Source of the DNA: an uncultured Lachnospiraceae bacterium | GTDB lineage: Bacteria > Bacillota > Clostridia > Lachnospirales > Lachnospiraceae | Direction: 5' to 3' | NCBI GenBank assembly: GCA_900539715.1 | Contig: UQDA01000004.1 | Coordinates: forward strand, 89,578 to 153,577 | Length of the DNA stretch: 64,000 nucleotides | Part shown: in pieces, positions 34,620-42,850 of the stretch | Layout of the letters: each line of letters opens with the position of its first letter | Numbering within the stretch: position 1 is the stretch's first letter | Notes under the pieces: model-generated | Databases searched by the model: none | What the model saw: the letters and a program-made list of their open reading frames with translations, nothing else | What the model was told of the DNA's origin: nothing | Position numbers and translations under genes: made by a program

Positions 34620-36413
34620 TCAGCCGTACAGCGGGCCGAATGCTGCGCATGCTCTGTAATCCTGGCCTTCCTTATCCATGCCGAACGCATTCCATGCCGC
34701 AGGACGGAATATCTTGTCCTCATCCACGTTATGCATGCTCACAGGAATACGCAGCATGGAGCAGAGGGTTATCAGATCTGCGCCGATATGTCCGTAGCTG
34801 ATAGCACCATGGTTTGCGCCCCAGTTGTTCATCACATCATAAGCGGTCTTAAACGCGCCCTCTCCGGTCACGCGGGGTGCGAACCATGTGCAGGGCCATG
34901 TATAGTCAGTGCGCTTCCAGAGTTTGTCGGAAACCTCGTCAGGCAGCTTCACAGTCCATCCCTCTGCAATCTGTACAACCGGTCCAAGACCCTTTACAAG
35001 ATTTAAACGCATCATGGTAACAGGCATTTCCGCTTCTGTCAGGAAACGGGAAGAGAAACCGCCGCCTCTGAAATAGCCGAAGTCTGCGGCATTCCATGTG
35101 GTCGCTTCCATGATTGCCTTCTGATCTTCCTCTGTCACCTCATACCAGGGCTTCATTATGCCGTTGCCGTCCGCATCCTTCGCCTGACCGCAGGCATCCA
35201 GGCAGGCTGCGCCTGAATTTATCAGATGGATAAAGCCGCCGGCCTCTTTTGCCTTGCCCTCCAGATCATAGCCGGTAGCCTTTGCAACCGCCTCGGGGCT
35301 CCAGTAAGTACGGACATCTGCAAAAATCTGCGCCCTATTTGTCAGAAGCTTCATAAACAGCATTCCCAGACCGTTTAAAACGTCGTTCTCTGTTGCAAGG
35401 ATGTAAGGCTCACGCGCGCCGTTCCAGTCGAAGGAAGTGTTCAACAGAGCCTCAGGGAAGTCACAGTTGGGATAAAAGTCTGTCCACTGACGCTGTCCCT
35501 GGAAGCCTGCTGCAATCGCGTTGTGTCCTACCTTTTCCTCCTCACAGCCTTCCGGCAGATTCGGGTTACCGTTCATCAGGTCTTTGATGATACACATCAT
35601 TTTTACGAGGAACTCCCAATCCTTCTCTTTCTGTTCGGGAGTCTTCTGAACCTCAGCAGGGTTCTTGTCAAAGCCTTCCTTGCAGTTAGCCTTTACCCAT
35701 GCGAGAGCCTTCTCATATTCATTCTTATCGTAAATTTCTTCTGTCATACGGCGGATAAGCTCTACCTCGTCCACAGATTCCACGCGCATTCCCAGATATT
35801 CCTCAATAAAAGCCGGGTCTATGATAGAGCCGCCGATACCCATACAGATAGAACCTATCTGCAGATAGGATTTGCCGCGCATCGTTGCAGCAGCTACAGC
35901 AGCACGGCCGAAGCGGAGAAGCTTCTCCTTTACGTCCTCCGGGATTTCCTTGCTGTCAGCCTCCTGAACGTCATGTCCGTAAATGCCGAACGCCGGAAGC
36001 CCCTTCTGCGCATGTGTTGCCAGAACGGATGCCAGATAGACTGCGCCGGGACGCTCTGTGCCGTTAAATCCCCATACGCCCTTGATCGTCATCGGATCCA
36101 TATCCATTGTCTCTGCACCGTAGCACCAGCAGGGTGTTACGGTCAGTGTAATCGAAACACCCTCTTTGCGGAACTTATCCGCACATGCCGCAGTCTCGCC
36201 TGCGCGGCCGATAGTAGTGTCCGCAATCACGACCTTTACCGGCTCGCCGTTGGAATAACGCAGATTCTCTGTGAAAAGCTGCGCTGCGGCCTTTGCCATT
36301 CCCATCGTCTGTTCTTCCAGAGATTCTCTTACCTTCATATAACCTCTGCGTCCGTCTATTGTAGGACGGATGCCGATTACGGGATAATCCCCGATCAGTC
36401 TGTTTGCTGCCAT
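34620..36413 (-). CDS. fucI: L-fucose isomerase
   Basis: Mn-dependent isomerase converting L-fucose to L-fuculose, also acting on D-arabinose. At 597 residues it has the full family length. Segments include the N-terminal YPVIGIRPTIDGRRGYMKVRE, the CWCYGAETMDMDP loop, GNPNLPEGCEEEKVGHNAIAAGFQGQRQWTDFYPNCDF split by family spacing, ATENDVLNGLGMLFMKLLTNR with a metal-binding Glu/Asp region and the C-terminal HGAISYGHIGADLITLCSMLRIPVSMHN with the conserved His. GGAGG lies 8 nt before the ATG. It is the first gene of the fucI-kinase-fucA operon and is divergent from an AraC regulator. Confidence 0.95.
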   Translation of the reverse strand: MAANRLIGDYPVIGIRPTIDGRRGYMKVRESLEEQTMGMAKAAAQLFTENLRYSNGEPVKVVIADTTIGRAGETAACADKFRKEGVSITLTVTPCWCYGAETMDMDPMTIKGVWGFNGTERPGAVYLASVLATHAQKGLPAFGIYGHDVQEADSKEIPEDVKEKLLRFGRAAVAAATMRGKSYLQIGSICMGIGGSIIDPAFIEEYLGMRVESVDEVELIRRMTEEIYDKNEYEKALAWVKANCKEGFDKNPAEVQKTPEQKEKDWEFLVKMMCIIKDLMNGNPNLPEGCEEEKVGHNAIAAGFQGQRQWTDFYPNCDFPEALLNTSFDWNGAREPYILATENDVLNGLGMLFMKLLTNRAQIFADVRTYWSPEAVAKATGYDLEGKAKEAGGFIHLINSGAACLDACGQAKDADGNGIMKPWYEVTEEDQKAIMEATTWNAADFGYFRGGGFSSRFLTEAEMPVTMMRLNLVKGLGPVVQIAEGWTVKLPDEVSDKLWKRTDYTWPCTWFAPRVTGEGAFKTAYDVMNNWGANHGAISYGHIGADLITLCSMLRIPVSMHNVDEDKIFRPAAWNAFGMDKEGQDYRACAAFGPLYG

Positions 36414-36448
36414 AGCAAATACCTCCGTATAATAAATATAATTTTATC

Positions 36449-36481
36449 ATATCACTTCCTTTCCGCCTTTTCTAGTGATAT
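36449..36481. promoter_or_regulatory. Inverted repeat operator candidate between fucI and araC
   Basis: Perfect 8-bp dyad ATATCACT (36449-36456) and AGTGATAT (36474-36481) with a 17-bp spacer. The right arm overlaps the -35 region of the divergent araC promoter. It is a plausible site for the AraC protein encoded beside it. Confidence 0.5.
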
Positions 36482-36503
36482 AATGACCAAAAAATGGTAC
36501 AAT
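36475..36503 (+). promoter_or_regulatory. Candidate promoter of the fuc-locus AraC gene
   Basis: Weak -35 GTGATA and -10 TACAAT are separated by 17 nt, 24 nt upstream of the start codon. The weak -35 lies within the dyad and would fit regulated expression. Confidence 0.5.
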
Positions 36504-36527
36504 ATTCACTTTCAAAAAGGAGCTTAT

Positions 36528-37388
36528 ATGCATTATCTCGACCTTCGCGAACAGACCATCCACGGCACCCCCGACTTCCCTTTCGCCTTTTACCGCGTGC
36601 AGGAAGGGCATCCCCGCTATGATATGCCATTCCACTGGCATAAGGAATGGGAACTCATCCGCATTCTGGACGGCAGCTTCACATGCTGCATAAACGGCGA
36701 GCAATATCCTGCAGAAAAAGGGGATTACCTCCTCATAACACACGGAGCGCTCCATGGCGGTACGCCTCAGGACTGCGTCTATGAATGTGCCGTTTTTGAC
36801 CCTCTGGCCTTTCTGATGCATCCGGAAAGCTGCCGCAGCCTCGTTCAGCAGCTCTACATCAGAAAATCTGCCATTCCTCCGGTCTTTAAAAGCTCCTGCC
36901 GCTCTTTTTCACACACCGCGTCAAAGCTCTTTTCCTGCGCCTACGCCAAAGGCCCCGGCTGGGAGCTCTCGCTTACCGGGACGATATTCGAGCTGTTCGG
37001 TCTTCTGTGGAAAGAAGGATTTCTGGAACAAAATTCCCCTCAGGCTATCCCCGATGCAGACCGTGCCTTTTTACTCAAACCGGTTTTGGAATATATCGAC
37101 AAACACTATATGCAGCCGGTCACACTGGAAGAGCTGGCACGCCTGACCGGAATGTCCCCCCGATATTTCTGCCGCTTTTTTAACACATTTATCCACCGCA
37201 CCCCCATCGACTACCTCAACTACTACCGCATTGAAGTTGCCTGCTCCCTGCTGGCATCTACACAGCTTTCCGTCACTGAGACCGCTTACCGCTGCGGTTT
37301 TAACGACAGCAGCTATTTTGTAAAGATTTTTAAAAAATACAAAGGAGTCACGCCTCTGCAATATCGCAGAAGCGGACTCCCTGAATAA
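36528..37388 (+). CDS. AraC-family regulator (fuc locus)
   Basis: Transcriptional regulator with an N-terminal cupin sensor and a C-terminal AraC DNA-binding domain. The cupin has MPFHWHKEWELIRILDGSFTC and KGDYLLITHGALHGG. The HTH_18 domain covers the last 100 residues (TLEELARLTGMSPRYFCRFFNTF, VTETAYRCGFNDSSYFVKIFKKYKGVTPLQYR). The open frame starts far upstream inside fucI on the opposite strand, but AAAGGAG before the ATG at 36528 fixes the start (286 residues). It is divergent from fucI with a dyad between the genes, so it most likely controls the fuc operon. Only 3 nt separate its stop from that of convergent holA. Confidence 0.93.
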   Translation: MHYLDLREQTIHGTPDFPFAFYRVQEGHPRYDMPFHWHKEWELIRILDGSFTCCINGEQYPAEKGDYLLITHGALHGGTPQDCVYECAVFDPLAFLMHPESCRSLVQQLYIRKSAIPPVFKSSCRSFSHTASKLFSCAYAKGPGWELSLTGTIFELFGLLWKEGFLEQNSPQAIPDADRAFLLKPVLEYIDKHYMQPVTLEELARLTGMSPRYFCRFFNTFIHRTPIDYLNYYRIEVACSLLASTQLSVTETAYRCGFNDSSYFVKIFKKYKGVTPLQYRRSGLPE

Positions 37389-37391
37389 CCT

Positions 37392-38384
37392 CTATCTTCC
37401 CGGCTGTTTTTCCCGGCTGTAAGCAACGATCAAAAGCTCCACGCTCAGAGTATCGCTCATTTTTCCCGTTTTGACGGACTCGTCCGCTTCCACGCACGCC
37501 TGCAGCGCCTCTCTGAGCTCAGGCATCGTAAAGCGGGATGCCTGACTTACATATTTGCGGACGATAAACCCGTGCAGACCTGTCTTTTCTCCGATTTTTT
37601 TATCATCCAGCCCTTTCTTTTTCAATTCCTTGACCTGCATCAGAAGATTGAACTGCCTGCCTATCAGAAACAGGATCCGCATCGGGGGTTCCTTTAACGC
37701 CAGCAAATCGTAATACAGCTCCAGAGCCCGCTTCTGCCTGCGCTGCGCGATTGCTTCCACCATGTCAAAAATCTGATTGCCTATCTGGCGCGTACATACC
37801 GCCTCGATATCCGCCTGCGTCACAACATCCTTTCCCAGCGTATAGCAAAACAGCTTTTCCAGCTCCCGGCTGATATTTTCCATATCGCTCCCCACCCGCT
37901 GCAAAAAGTACTGCATGTCTGCCTGCGTTATCTGCTTCCCTTCTTTTTTCAACTGCACGAGTATCCACTTCTGGAGCGTCGCCTCATTCTGCCGGGCAAA
38001 CTCCACTACGCGCCCCGTGTCCTTGACCGCCTTATACAGCCTGCCCCGCTTGTCCACTTCCGTTTCCACAAAAATGAAATATGCTGTAGGGGATATCTGC
38101 CGGATATAATCCGCCAGCTGATCCGACGCCTTTTTAAACATGCCGCTGTTTTCCACCACAATTACGCGCCTCTCGGAAAAAAAGGGCATTGTTTCCGCCA
38201 GGTCGATGAGTTTGGGAATTTCCGTCCCCTTTCCCTCAAAATAGTGATAGTTCATCGTATCGCCGCCCGCCAGCGCATCCTTTAGCTTGTCCCGGTACTG
38301 CAGGCGAAGATACGCCTCTTCTCCATATAAAAGATATGCCTGCCGAAAGCTTCCGCTCTTTATATCCTCCAACAACTGCTGCAA
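37392..38384 (-). CDS. holA: DNA polymerase III delta subunit
   Basis: Delta subunit of the clamp loader that opens the beta clamp. The 330-residue length and the segments QAYLLYGEEAYLRLQYRDKL, ETMPFFSERRVIVVENSGMF, FIFVETEVDKRGRLYKA and LFLIGRQFNLLMQVKEL are typical of Firmicutes HolA. The start codon is TTG, with AGGAGG 8 nt upstream; no ATG fits as well. It is convergent with the AraC gene with a 3-nt gap and no visible terminator between them. Confidence 0.93.
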   Translation of the reverse strand: MQQLLEDIKSGSFRQAYLLYGEEAYLRLQYRDKLKDALAGGDTMNYHYFEGKGTEIPKLIDLAETMPFFSERRVIVVENSGMFKKASDQLADYIRQISPTAYFIFVETEVDKRGRLYKAVKDTGRVVEFARQNEATLQKWILVQLKKEGKQITQADMQYFLQRVGSDMENISRELEKLFCYTLGKDVVTQADIEAVCTRQIGNQIFDMVEAIAQRRQKRALELYYDLLALKEPPMRILFLIGRQFNLLMQVKELKKKGLDDKKIGEKTGLHGFIVRKYVSQASRFTMPELREALQACVEADESVKTGKMSDTLSVELLIVAYSREKQPGR

Positions 38385-38492
38385 ATCCTTTTCCTCCTCG
38401 CGCCTCCAAACCTTTCCTCCATGATACCACAGCGTTTGCGCGGACGCCAGATATTTCTCGGCTGTATCACCGGACCGCCTTTTTATTCGGCA

Positions 38493-38903
38493 TCATACTT
38501 TCCTGAACTTCAAATACTGCACTCCAAACTTCAGCCCCGCCAAAAACAGCGCAAACCCCAGTCCCGTATAAAATATAGCGATACACATCTCGGGCATCAG
38601 CTGCAGCGTTCGTATCAGTATCCCGAATGTCATCATAAACGCCATTATCAAAAAGGATTTCAAGTCAAAAAAATGCCAGAAATACTGCTTTTGCTCATAT
38701 TCCTCAATCCGTTTCGTGTGCTTTTTAACAAGACGGTTAAATATCATTCCCCAGAAAAATGCAAATATCGCCGCCGAGCAGACCAGATGAAGAATTGTCA
38801 CATACGGCCCGTATGCCCCGATACCTATCTTCAAAATATTAAATCCCGCTATAGACCAGACGATTCCTGCTATCAAAAGCAGCGTTTTATTTTCTACTTT
38901 CAT
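38493..38903 (-). CDS. Small membrane protein of unknown function
   Basis: A 136-residue protein with four predicted membrane helices: LLLIAGIVWSIAGFNILKIG, YVTILHLVCSAAIFAFFWG, LKSFLIMAFMMTFGILIR and MCIAIFYTGLGFALFLAGL. A charged cytoplasmic loop (FNRLVKKHTKRIEEYEQKQYFWHFFD) lies between helices 2 and 3. I do not recognise the family. AAAGGAGG 8 nt before the ATG at 38903 sets the start; the longer frame would begin inside the operator. Its promoter carries a 15-bp palindrome over the transcription start, so a repressor is likely. The neighbours give no clue to function. Confidence 0.75.
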   Translation of the reverse strand: MKVENKTLLLIAGIVWSIAGFNILKIGIGAYGPYVTILHLVCSAAIFAFFWGMIFNRLVKKHTKRIEEYEQKQYFWHFFDLKSFLIMAFMMTFGILIRTLQLMPEMCIAIFYTGLGFALFLAGLKFGVQYLKFRKV

Positions 38904-38922
38904 GATGGATACCTCCTTTAAT

Positions 38923-38937
38923 ATGAACAATGTTCAT
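38923..38937. promoter_or_regulatory. 15-bp palindromic operator over the transcription start
   Basis: ATGAACA-A-TGTTCAT, with perfect 7-bp arms, begins 5 nt beyond the -10 box and covers the expected start site. It resembles but does not match the Firmicutes LexA box, which needs a 4-nt spacer between GAAC and GTTC. Confidence 0.6.
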
Positions 38938-38942
38938 TTTGG

Positions 38943-38971
38943 ATTCTATCCGATTTTATCTATCCGGTCAA
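38943..38971 (-). promoter_or_regulatory. Promoter of the small membrane protein
   Basis: TTGACC and TAGAAT are separated by 17 nt on the minus strand. Confidence 0.75.
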
Positions 38972-38984
38972 GTGACTAAATCAC

Positions 38985-39010
38985 AAAAGGAGCGGAAATA
39001 CCGCCCCTTT
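38985..39010 (-). terminator. Probable terminator after the beta-helix gene
   Basis: A 10-bp stem (AAAGGAGCGG / CCGCCCCTTT with one wobble) and a short T-run on the minus strand, 13 nt beyond the stop codon. Confidence 0.6.
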
Positions 39011-39022
39011 CGTTTACACATT

Positions 39023-40954
39023 TTATCTTCTCCACACCACAACCCGGTTCTTTCCGGCATGCAGTCTCTCCAGTGGCCCTGCCGTCGGGCACTGCCCTCT
39101 TTCTGCTCCCGTAAGGTCACAGTCCAGCACAAGCGAAGAGCCATCAGGATTTTCATATCTTTCCTCGGTCAGCCTTGTTATTCCCAGCTTCTGCGTTGTG
39201 ACCTGTTCCGTTTCCATCCCAAACATTCCTTCCGGCAGCTCAATCTCTAAAATGACTTCGCTGCCTTCCTCTATAACCTGAACCATCGGCTCGGCATCAG
39301 ATACACAGTAAGTTTTCTCCCGTTCAAACGCCTTTGCTCCGTTCAGATATACATTCCCGTCGATATAAGCGGGCTGTTTTACCTGAGCATATTGCTCTAC
39401 ATCCCCATTTCCCAACGCCAGAAAACGTTCGATATACTCCTCCATGCAGACCGGAGAGCCATCGTAATGAGAAGTTCCGTAAAAACGCCCTTCTTCTGTC
39501 CCGCCCACAAAAATATTCTGATACCAGCGGTCATCGCCGCCATATACCGGAACGGTACCGAGCACTTCCGTCGAATGGGGCAGATGATACGGCGTGGAAC
39601 GGTCCGGAACCGGATAACGGTTCAAAAAGCCGCAGCACAGATTATGCACATACGCTCCGCCCTGCGCCGCATTATCAAATCCATAGGAGGATGTAAAAAT
39701 ATTATTATCCACCAGATACGGCCCGTGAGAAACTTCCACAAAAAAGTCCCGGTTATTCCTGTTCAATATATTTCTGCTCACACGCACACCCTGCGCCTGC
39801 CAATCCAGCCAGATGCCGAGCGTACAGTCGTGGATATAGTTATCGTGTATCTGAACGTCGATGGAGGCATGCAGCTTGATGCCCGCTATCTCATGCCCGT
39901 AAAATTCATGTTTTACTGCGATATTATAAATCTCGTTCCCGTAAATCCGGCTGAACACACAGCCCAGATGTCCTACCACACCATTTTGACCGCAGTCATA
40001 AATACGATTGTTCCGAACCACGTGAGAACCTATCCGCTCCTTTGACCAGCCGATGGCACGTGCCCGGAACACGGCTTCCATCTGATACTGATAACCGGGC
40101 TTTCTGCGCCATTTTGTAAAAGCGCCGTTTCCGGTGGAACTCTCCTTTCCAAGGCTTACCGCGCTGCACTTGGAATCATGGATACAGTTCTTTTCAATAA
40201 TCCATCCCTTTGCCCAGTTCGGCCCGATAAGTCCCGGCTGCTCATCTGTCGGAGGCGCCCATGTCGTCGCCGCCTGAGCCATTTCAAATCCCCTTACCGT
40301 AATATAATCAAGTCCCGTCCGCTCCGGGAAAAAGCAGGCGCGCCGCACGTTTATCTCCGTCAGCTCCCTGTTGGGATCTGCGCCATGGAAATTTGCATAA
40401 ATCGTTGTCTGCTCCTTGTCCGTCTCCGCATACCAGCGATAGATGGACTGATCAGGATCACGGAGCGCTTCAGGTCTGTCCCCCCACGTTTCATAAGGGC
40501 TTACCATCCATTTCTCCGGATTTTTTACTCCGTCTAAATCTCCTGCCTCATAAAAAGACCTGCCGTTTAAGTACACGTCCCCCGCATGGACCGGATGTTC
40601 ATACGGTGCAACGATCCAGTCACCGAAAATCTCCGTTTCATAAGGATTAAATCCTCCGAACATTTCGTTGGAAACGCTCACCTTCCATACGGTGCCTTCT
40701 ATATTCTCCCATCCGGTGATGCGTTCTGAACCTTTTATCGTCACATGTTCGCCCTCTGCCGCTTCGTAGATAATACGGCAGTCCTCTGACAATCCTCCGT
40801 TTTTCGGTCTTACCCACTCCCGGTACTCGCCCTCATGAACGATGACCCTGTCTCCTGCCGCAGCCAGCTCCGCCGCCCGCTGTATTGTCAAAAACGGGGC
40901 TTCCTTTGTCCCCTCATTTCTATCGCATCCGCTTTTTGCCACATGATAAATCAT
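39023..40954 (-). CDS. Right-handed parallel beta-helix glycosidase, GH141-like
   Basis: A 643-residue protein with a right-handed beta-helix, resembling GH141 enzymes (a family known to include alpha-L-fucosidase and xylanase activities). The N-terminus YHVAKSGCDRNEGTKEAPFLTIQ and GDRVIVHEGEYREWVRPKNGG open the helix. Repeated strands follow with motifs such as GSHVVRNNRIYDCGQNGVVG, IAGIKLHASIDVQIHDNYIHD and GIWLDWQAQGVRVSRNIL. The C-terminal 100 residues form a separate beta-rich region. AAAGGAGG precedes the ATG at 40954; a TTG lies directly before it. No signal peptide is seen. It is divergent from an AraC gene. Fucose context supports a fucosidase role, but this is inference. Confidence 0.75.
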   Translation of the reverse strand: MIYHVAKSGCDRNEGTKEAPFLTIQRAAELAAAGDRVIVHEGEYREWVRPKNGGLSEDCRIIYEAAEGEHVTIKGSERITGWENIEGTVWKVSVSNEMFGGFNPYETEIFGDWIVAPYEHPVHAGDVYLNGRSFYEAGDLDGVKNPEKWMVSPYETWGDRPEALRDPDQSIYRWYAETDKEQTTIYANFHGADPNRELTEINVRRACFFPERTGLDYITVRGFEMAQAATTWAPPTDEQPGLIGPNWAKGWIIEKNCIHDSKCSAVSLGKESSTGNGAFTKWRRKPGYQYQMEAVFRARAIGWSKERIGSHVVRNNRIYDCGQNGVVGHLGCVFSRIYGNEIYNIAVKHEFYGHEIAGIKLHASIDVQIHDNYIHDCTLGIWLDWQAQGVRVSRNILNRNNRDFFVEVSHGPYLVDNNIFTSSYGFDNAAQGGAYVHNLCCGFLNRYPVPDRSTPYHLPHSTEVLGTVPVYGGDDRWYQNIFVGGTEEGRFYGTSHYDGSPVCMEEYIERFLALGNGDVEQYAQVKQPAYIDGNVYLNGAKAFEREKTYCVSDAEPMVQVIEEGSEVILEIELPEGMFGMETEQVTTQKLGITRLTEERYENPDGSSLVLDCDLTGAERGQCPTAGPLERLHAGKNRVVVWRR

Positions 40955-41006
40955 CAATTCTGCCTCCTTTGTCGGTGCTCTTTATTTTCAGTTTAAAAAA
41001 GATTCC

Positions 41007-41035
41007 TTGCCTTCACAAGAAATCCTTTGTACAAT
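41007..41035 (+). promoter_or_regulatory. Promoter of the AraC gene at 41069
   Basis: TTGCCT and TACAAT are separated by 17 nt, within the 114-nt region divergent from the beta-helix gene. Confidence 0.7.
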
Positions 41036-41068
41036 AATAGACAATATTTGACTTTTTGGAGGTATGTC

Positions 41069-41851
41069 ATGTTTTTTTATCAGGGAAGCAACTACATGGA
41101 AGAGGACTATTTTGACGCTTTTTTTCTGGTTGAATCCGGATTTGCGCCGCATCTGCACCGTTCCTTTGAGCTCATCCACCTGATAGATGGAGAAATCAGC
41201 GTTTTTCTTGACGAAAAGGAATATCGCCTGCGCCCGAAGCAGCTTATTTTTGCCTTTCCCGAACAGATCCACGAAATCCGTTCCCTGCGTCCCTCCAAAA
41301 TTACGGTCATCCAGTTCGCTCCTGAGCTTATCGGACATTTTTCTTCCCATTACCGGAATCTCATCCCCCTGTCCCCGGTACTGTCCGGTCTGTATCATCC
41401 GGCAGATACGCTCTGCTTTACTAATATTTATGAAAAAAAGGCTTTTCTCTACCGCCTGTGCGCCCTGCTGACCTCCTCCTCGGACTTTATCCCTGCCCCT
41501 GCCCGCCAGACGCCGCTGTTTGCTCTTTTATCCTATATCCAGAACAATTTCTGCTCGGAATGCAGCCTCCGGGAAGCGGCAAAACAGACCGGATATGACT
41601 ATGTCTACCTTTCCCGGCTTTTCCGTGCCAAAACAGGGCTGTCCTTTACCGCCTGCGTGACGCAGTACCGTATTTCCCACGCCTCTTCCCTGCTTTCCCA
41701 TTCATCAGATTCCGTCAGCACCATCGCCTACGCCTGCGGCTTTAATACGATCCGAAGCTTCAACCGCAGCTTCCGCATTCTCACAGGCATGACGCCGGAA
41801 GAATATCGAAAAAAAATGGTCCGCCCAGCCAAAGGCCGGACAGACCAGTAA
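41069..41851 (+). CDS. AraC-family regulator (beta-helix locus)
   Basis: Cupin plus AraC regulator of 260 residues. The sensor part has PHLHRSFELIHLIDGEISVFLDEKEYRL and FAFPEQIHEI. The DNA-binding domain has SLREAAKQTGYDYVYLSRLFRAKTGLSF and VSTIAYACGFNTIRSFNRSFRILTGMTPEEYRKK. GGAGG lies 6 nt before the ATG at 41069, 14 codons after the first Met of the frame. It is divergent from the GH141-like gene and probably controls it. Confidence 0.92.
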   Translation: MFFYQGSNYMEEDYFDAFFLVESGFAPHLHRSFELIHLIDGEISVFLDEKEYRLRPKQLIFAFPEQIHEIRSLRPSKITVIQFAPELIGHFSSHYRNLIPLSPVLSGLYHPADTLCFTNIYEKKAFLYRLCALLTSSSDFIPAPARQTPLFALLSYIQNNFCSECSLREAAKQTGYDYVYLSRLFRAKTGLSFTACVTQYRISHASSLLSHSSDSVSTIAYACGFNTIRSFNRSFRILTGMTPEEYRKKMVRPAKGRTDQ

Positions 41852-41875
41852 AAAACATATTTTTAAACTATCTTC

Positions 41876-42814
41876 TTATGCCCTTGCTCCTGCCAGCGCC
41901 TGCGCAATATCTTCTCTCATATCGATGACCGCCTGGCGGGAAGCCTCTGCGTAATTCTCTGCTCCGAACTTCGCATACTTCTCCTGCTGGTAGGCTGCAA
42001 TAATGCCGCGGGAAGAATTGATAATGGCACCAAGCCCGTCCTCATTGAAGAAATGAACCAGATCCGAGCCTTTTCCTCCCTGTGCGCCATATCCCGGAAC
42101 AAGAATGTAAGACTTCGGCATTACCTTACGCAGTACCTTTCCCATCTCAGGGTAGGTTGCCCCAACGACCGCGCCCACATTGCTGTATTCGCTGCCCATA
42201 CATTCGCTGCCCCATTCTGCAACCTTCTCGCCCACTATCTCATACAGAGGGCGGCCGTCTACCAGACGGTCCTGGAACTCGCCGCTGCTCGGGTTAGATG
42301 TTTTCACAAGGACAAAGATACCCTTATTGTTCTCCTGACAAACCTTCAGGAACGGTTTGATACCGTCAGAACCAAGATACGGATTTACCGTTGCAAAATC
42401 CTCGTCAAACGGAGCGTAGGTTTTGCTTCCTACCTCTACTTTTCCAAGATGACCTACCGCATATGCTTCGGAAGTAGAACCGATGTCGCCGCGCTTGATA
42501 TCGCCGATCACAACGAGTCCCTTTTCCTTACAGTAATCAACAGTCTTCTGAAAAGCTATCAGTCCCTCTACGCCAAACTGCTCATACATCGCTATCTGCG
42601 GCTTTACCGCCGGTATCAGGTCATAAACCGCATCCACAATGCCCTTGTTGTATTCCCATATCGCCTCGGCAGCGCCCTTTAAGGTCTCGCCATGCTCTTT
42701 GAAAGCTGCTGCCCTGATATGCTCCGGGATGAATTTCATCATAGGGTCAAGTCCCACTACGATAGGGGCATTGGTCTTTTTAATGTTTGCAATCAACTGA
42801 TCAATCATATCCAA
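41876..42814 (-). CDS. pyrF: Orotidine 5'-phosphate decarboxylase, long form
   Basis: Last step of UMP synthesis, decarboxylating OMP. At 312 residues it belongs to the longer PyrF form (TIGR02127). Key segments are IVVGLDPMMKFIP, AVKPQIAMYEQFG, the catalytic VVIGDIKRGDIGSTSEAYA with the Lys-Asp pair, and ILVPGYGAQGGKGSD for phosphate binding. The gene stands without other pyr genes; a GGAG site precedes the ATG. It is convergent with the AraC gene. Confidence 0.95.
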   Translation of the reverse strand: MDMIDQLIANIKKTNAPIVVGLDPMMKFIPEHIRAAAFKEHGETLKGAAEAIWEYNKGIVDAVYDLIPAVKPQIAMYEQFGVEGLIAFQKTVDYCKEKGLVVIGDIKRGDIGSTSEAYAVGHLGKVEVGSKTYAPFDEDFATVNPYLGSDGIKPFLKVCQENNKGIFVLVKTSNPSSGEFQDRLVDGRPLYEIVGEKVAEWGSECMGSEYSNVGAVVGATYPEMGKVLRKVMPKSYILVPGYGAQGGKGSDLVHFFNEDGLGAIINSSRGIIAAYQQEKYAKFGAENYAEASRQAVIDMREDIAQALAGARA

Positions 42815-42850
42815 TCTCCTTTTTTCTTCCTGTATCTTTAAAATATGGTA

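Noticed and set aside
35523..36527. A 335-codon N-terminal extension of the fuc-locus AraC regulator
   Set aside because: It lies antisense inside fucI, lacks a family pattern, and the AraC homology starts exactly at the ATG preceded by AAAGGAG.
38923..38937. LexA (SOS) box
   Set aside because: The GAAC/GTTC half-sites are 3 nt apart instead of the 4 nt of the Firmicutes box, so only a generic operator is claimed.
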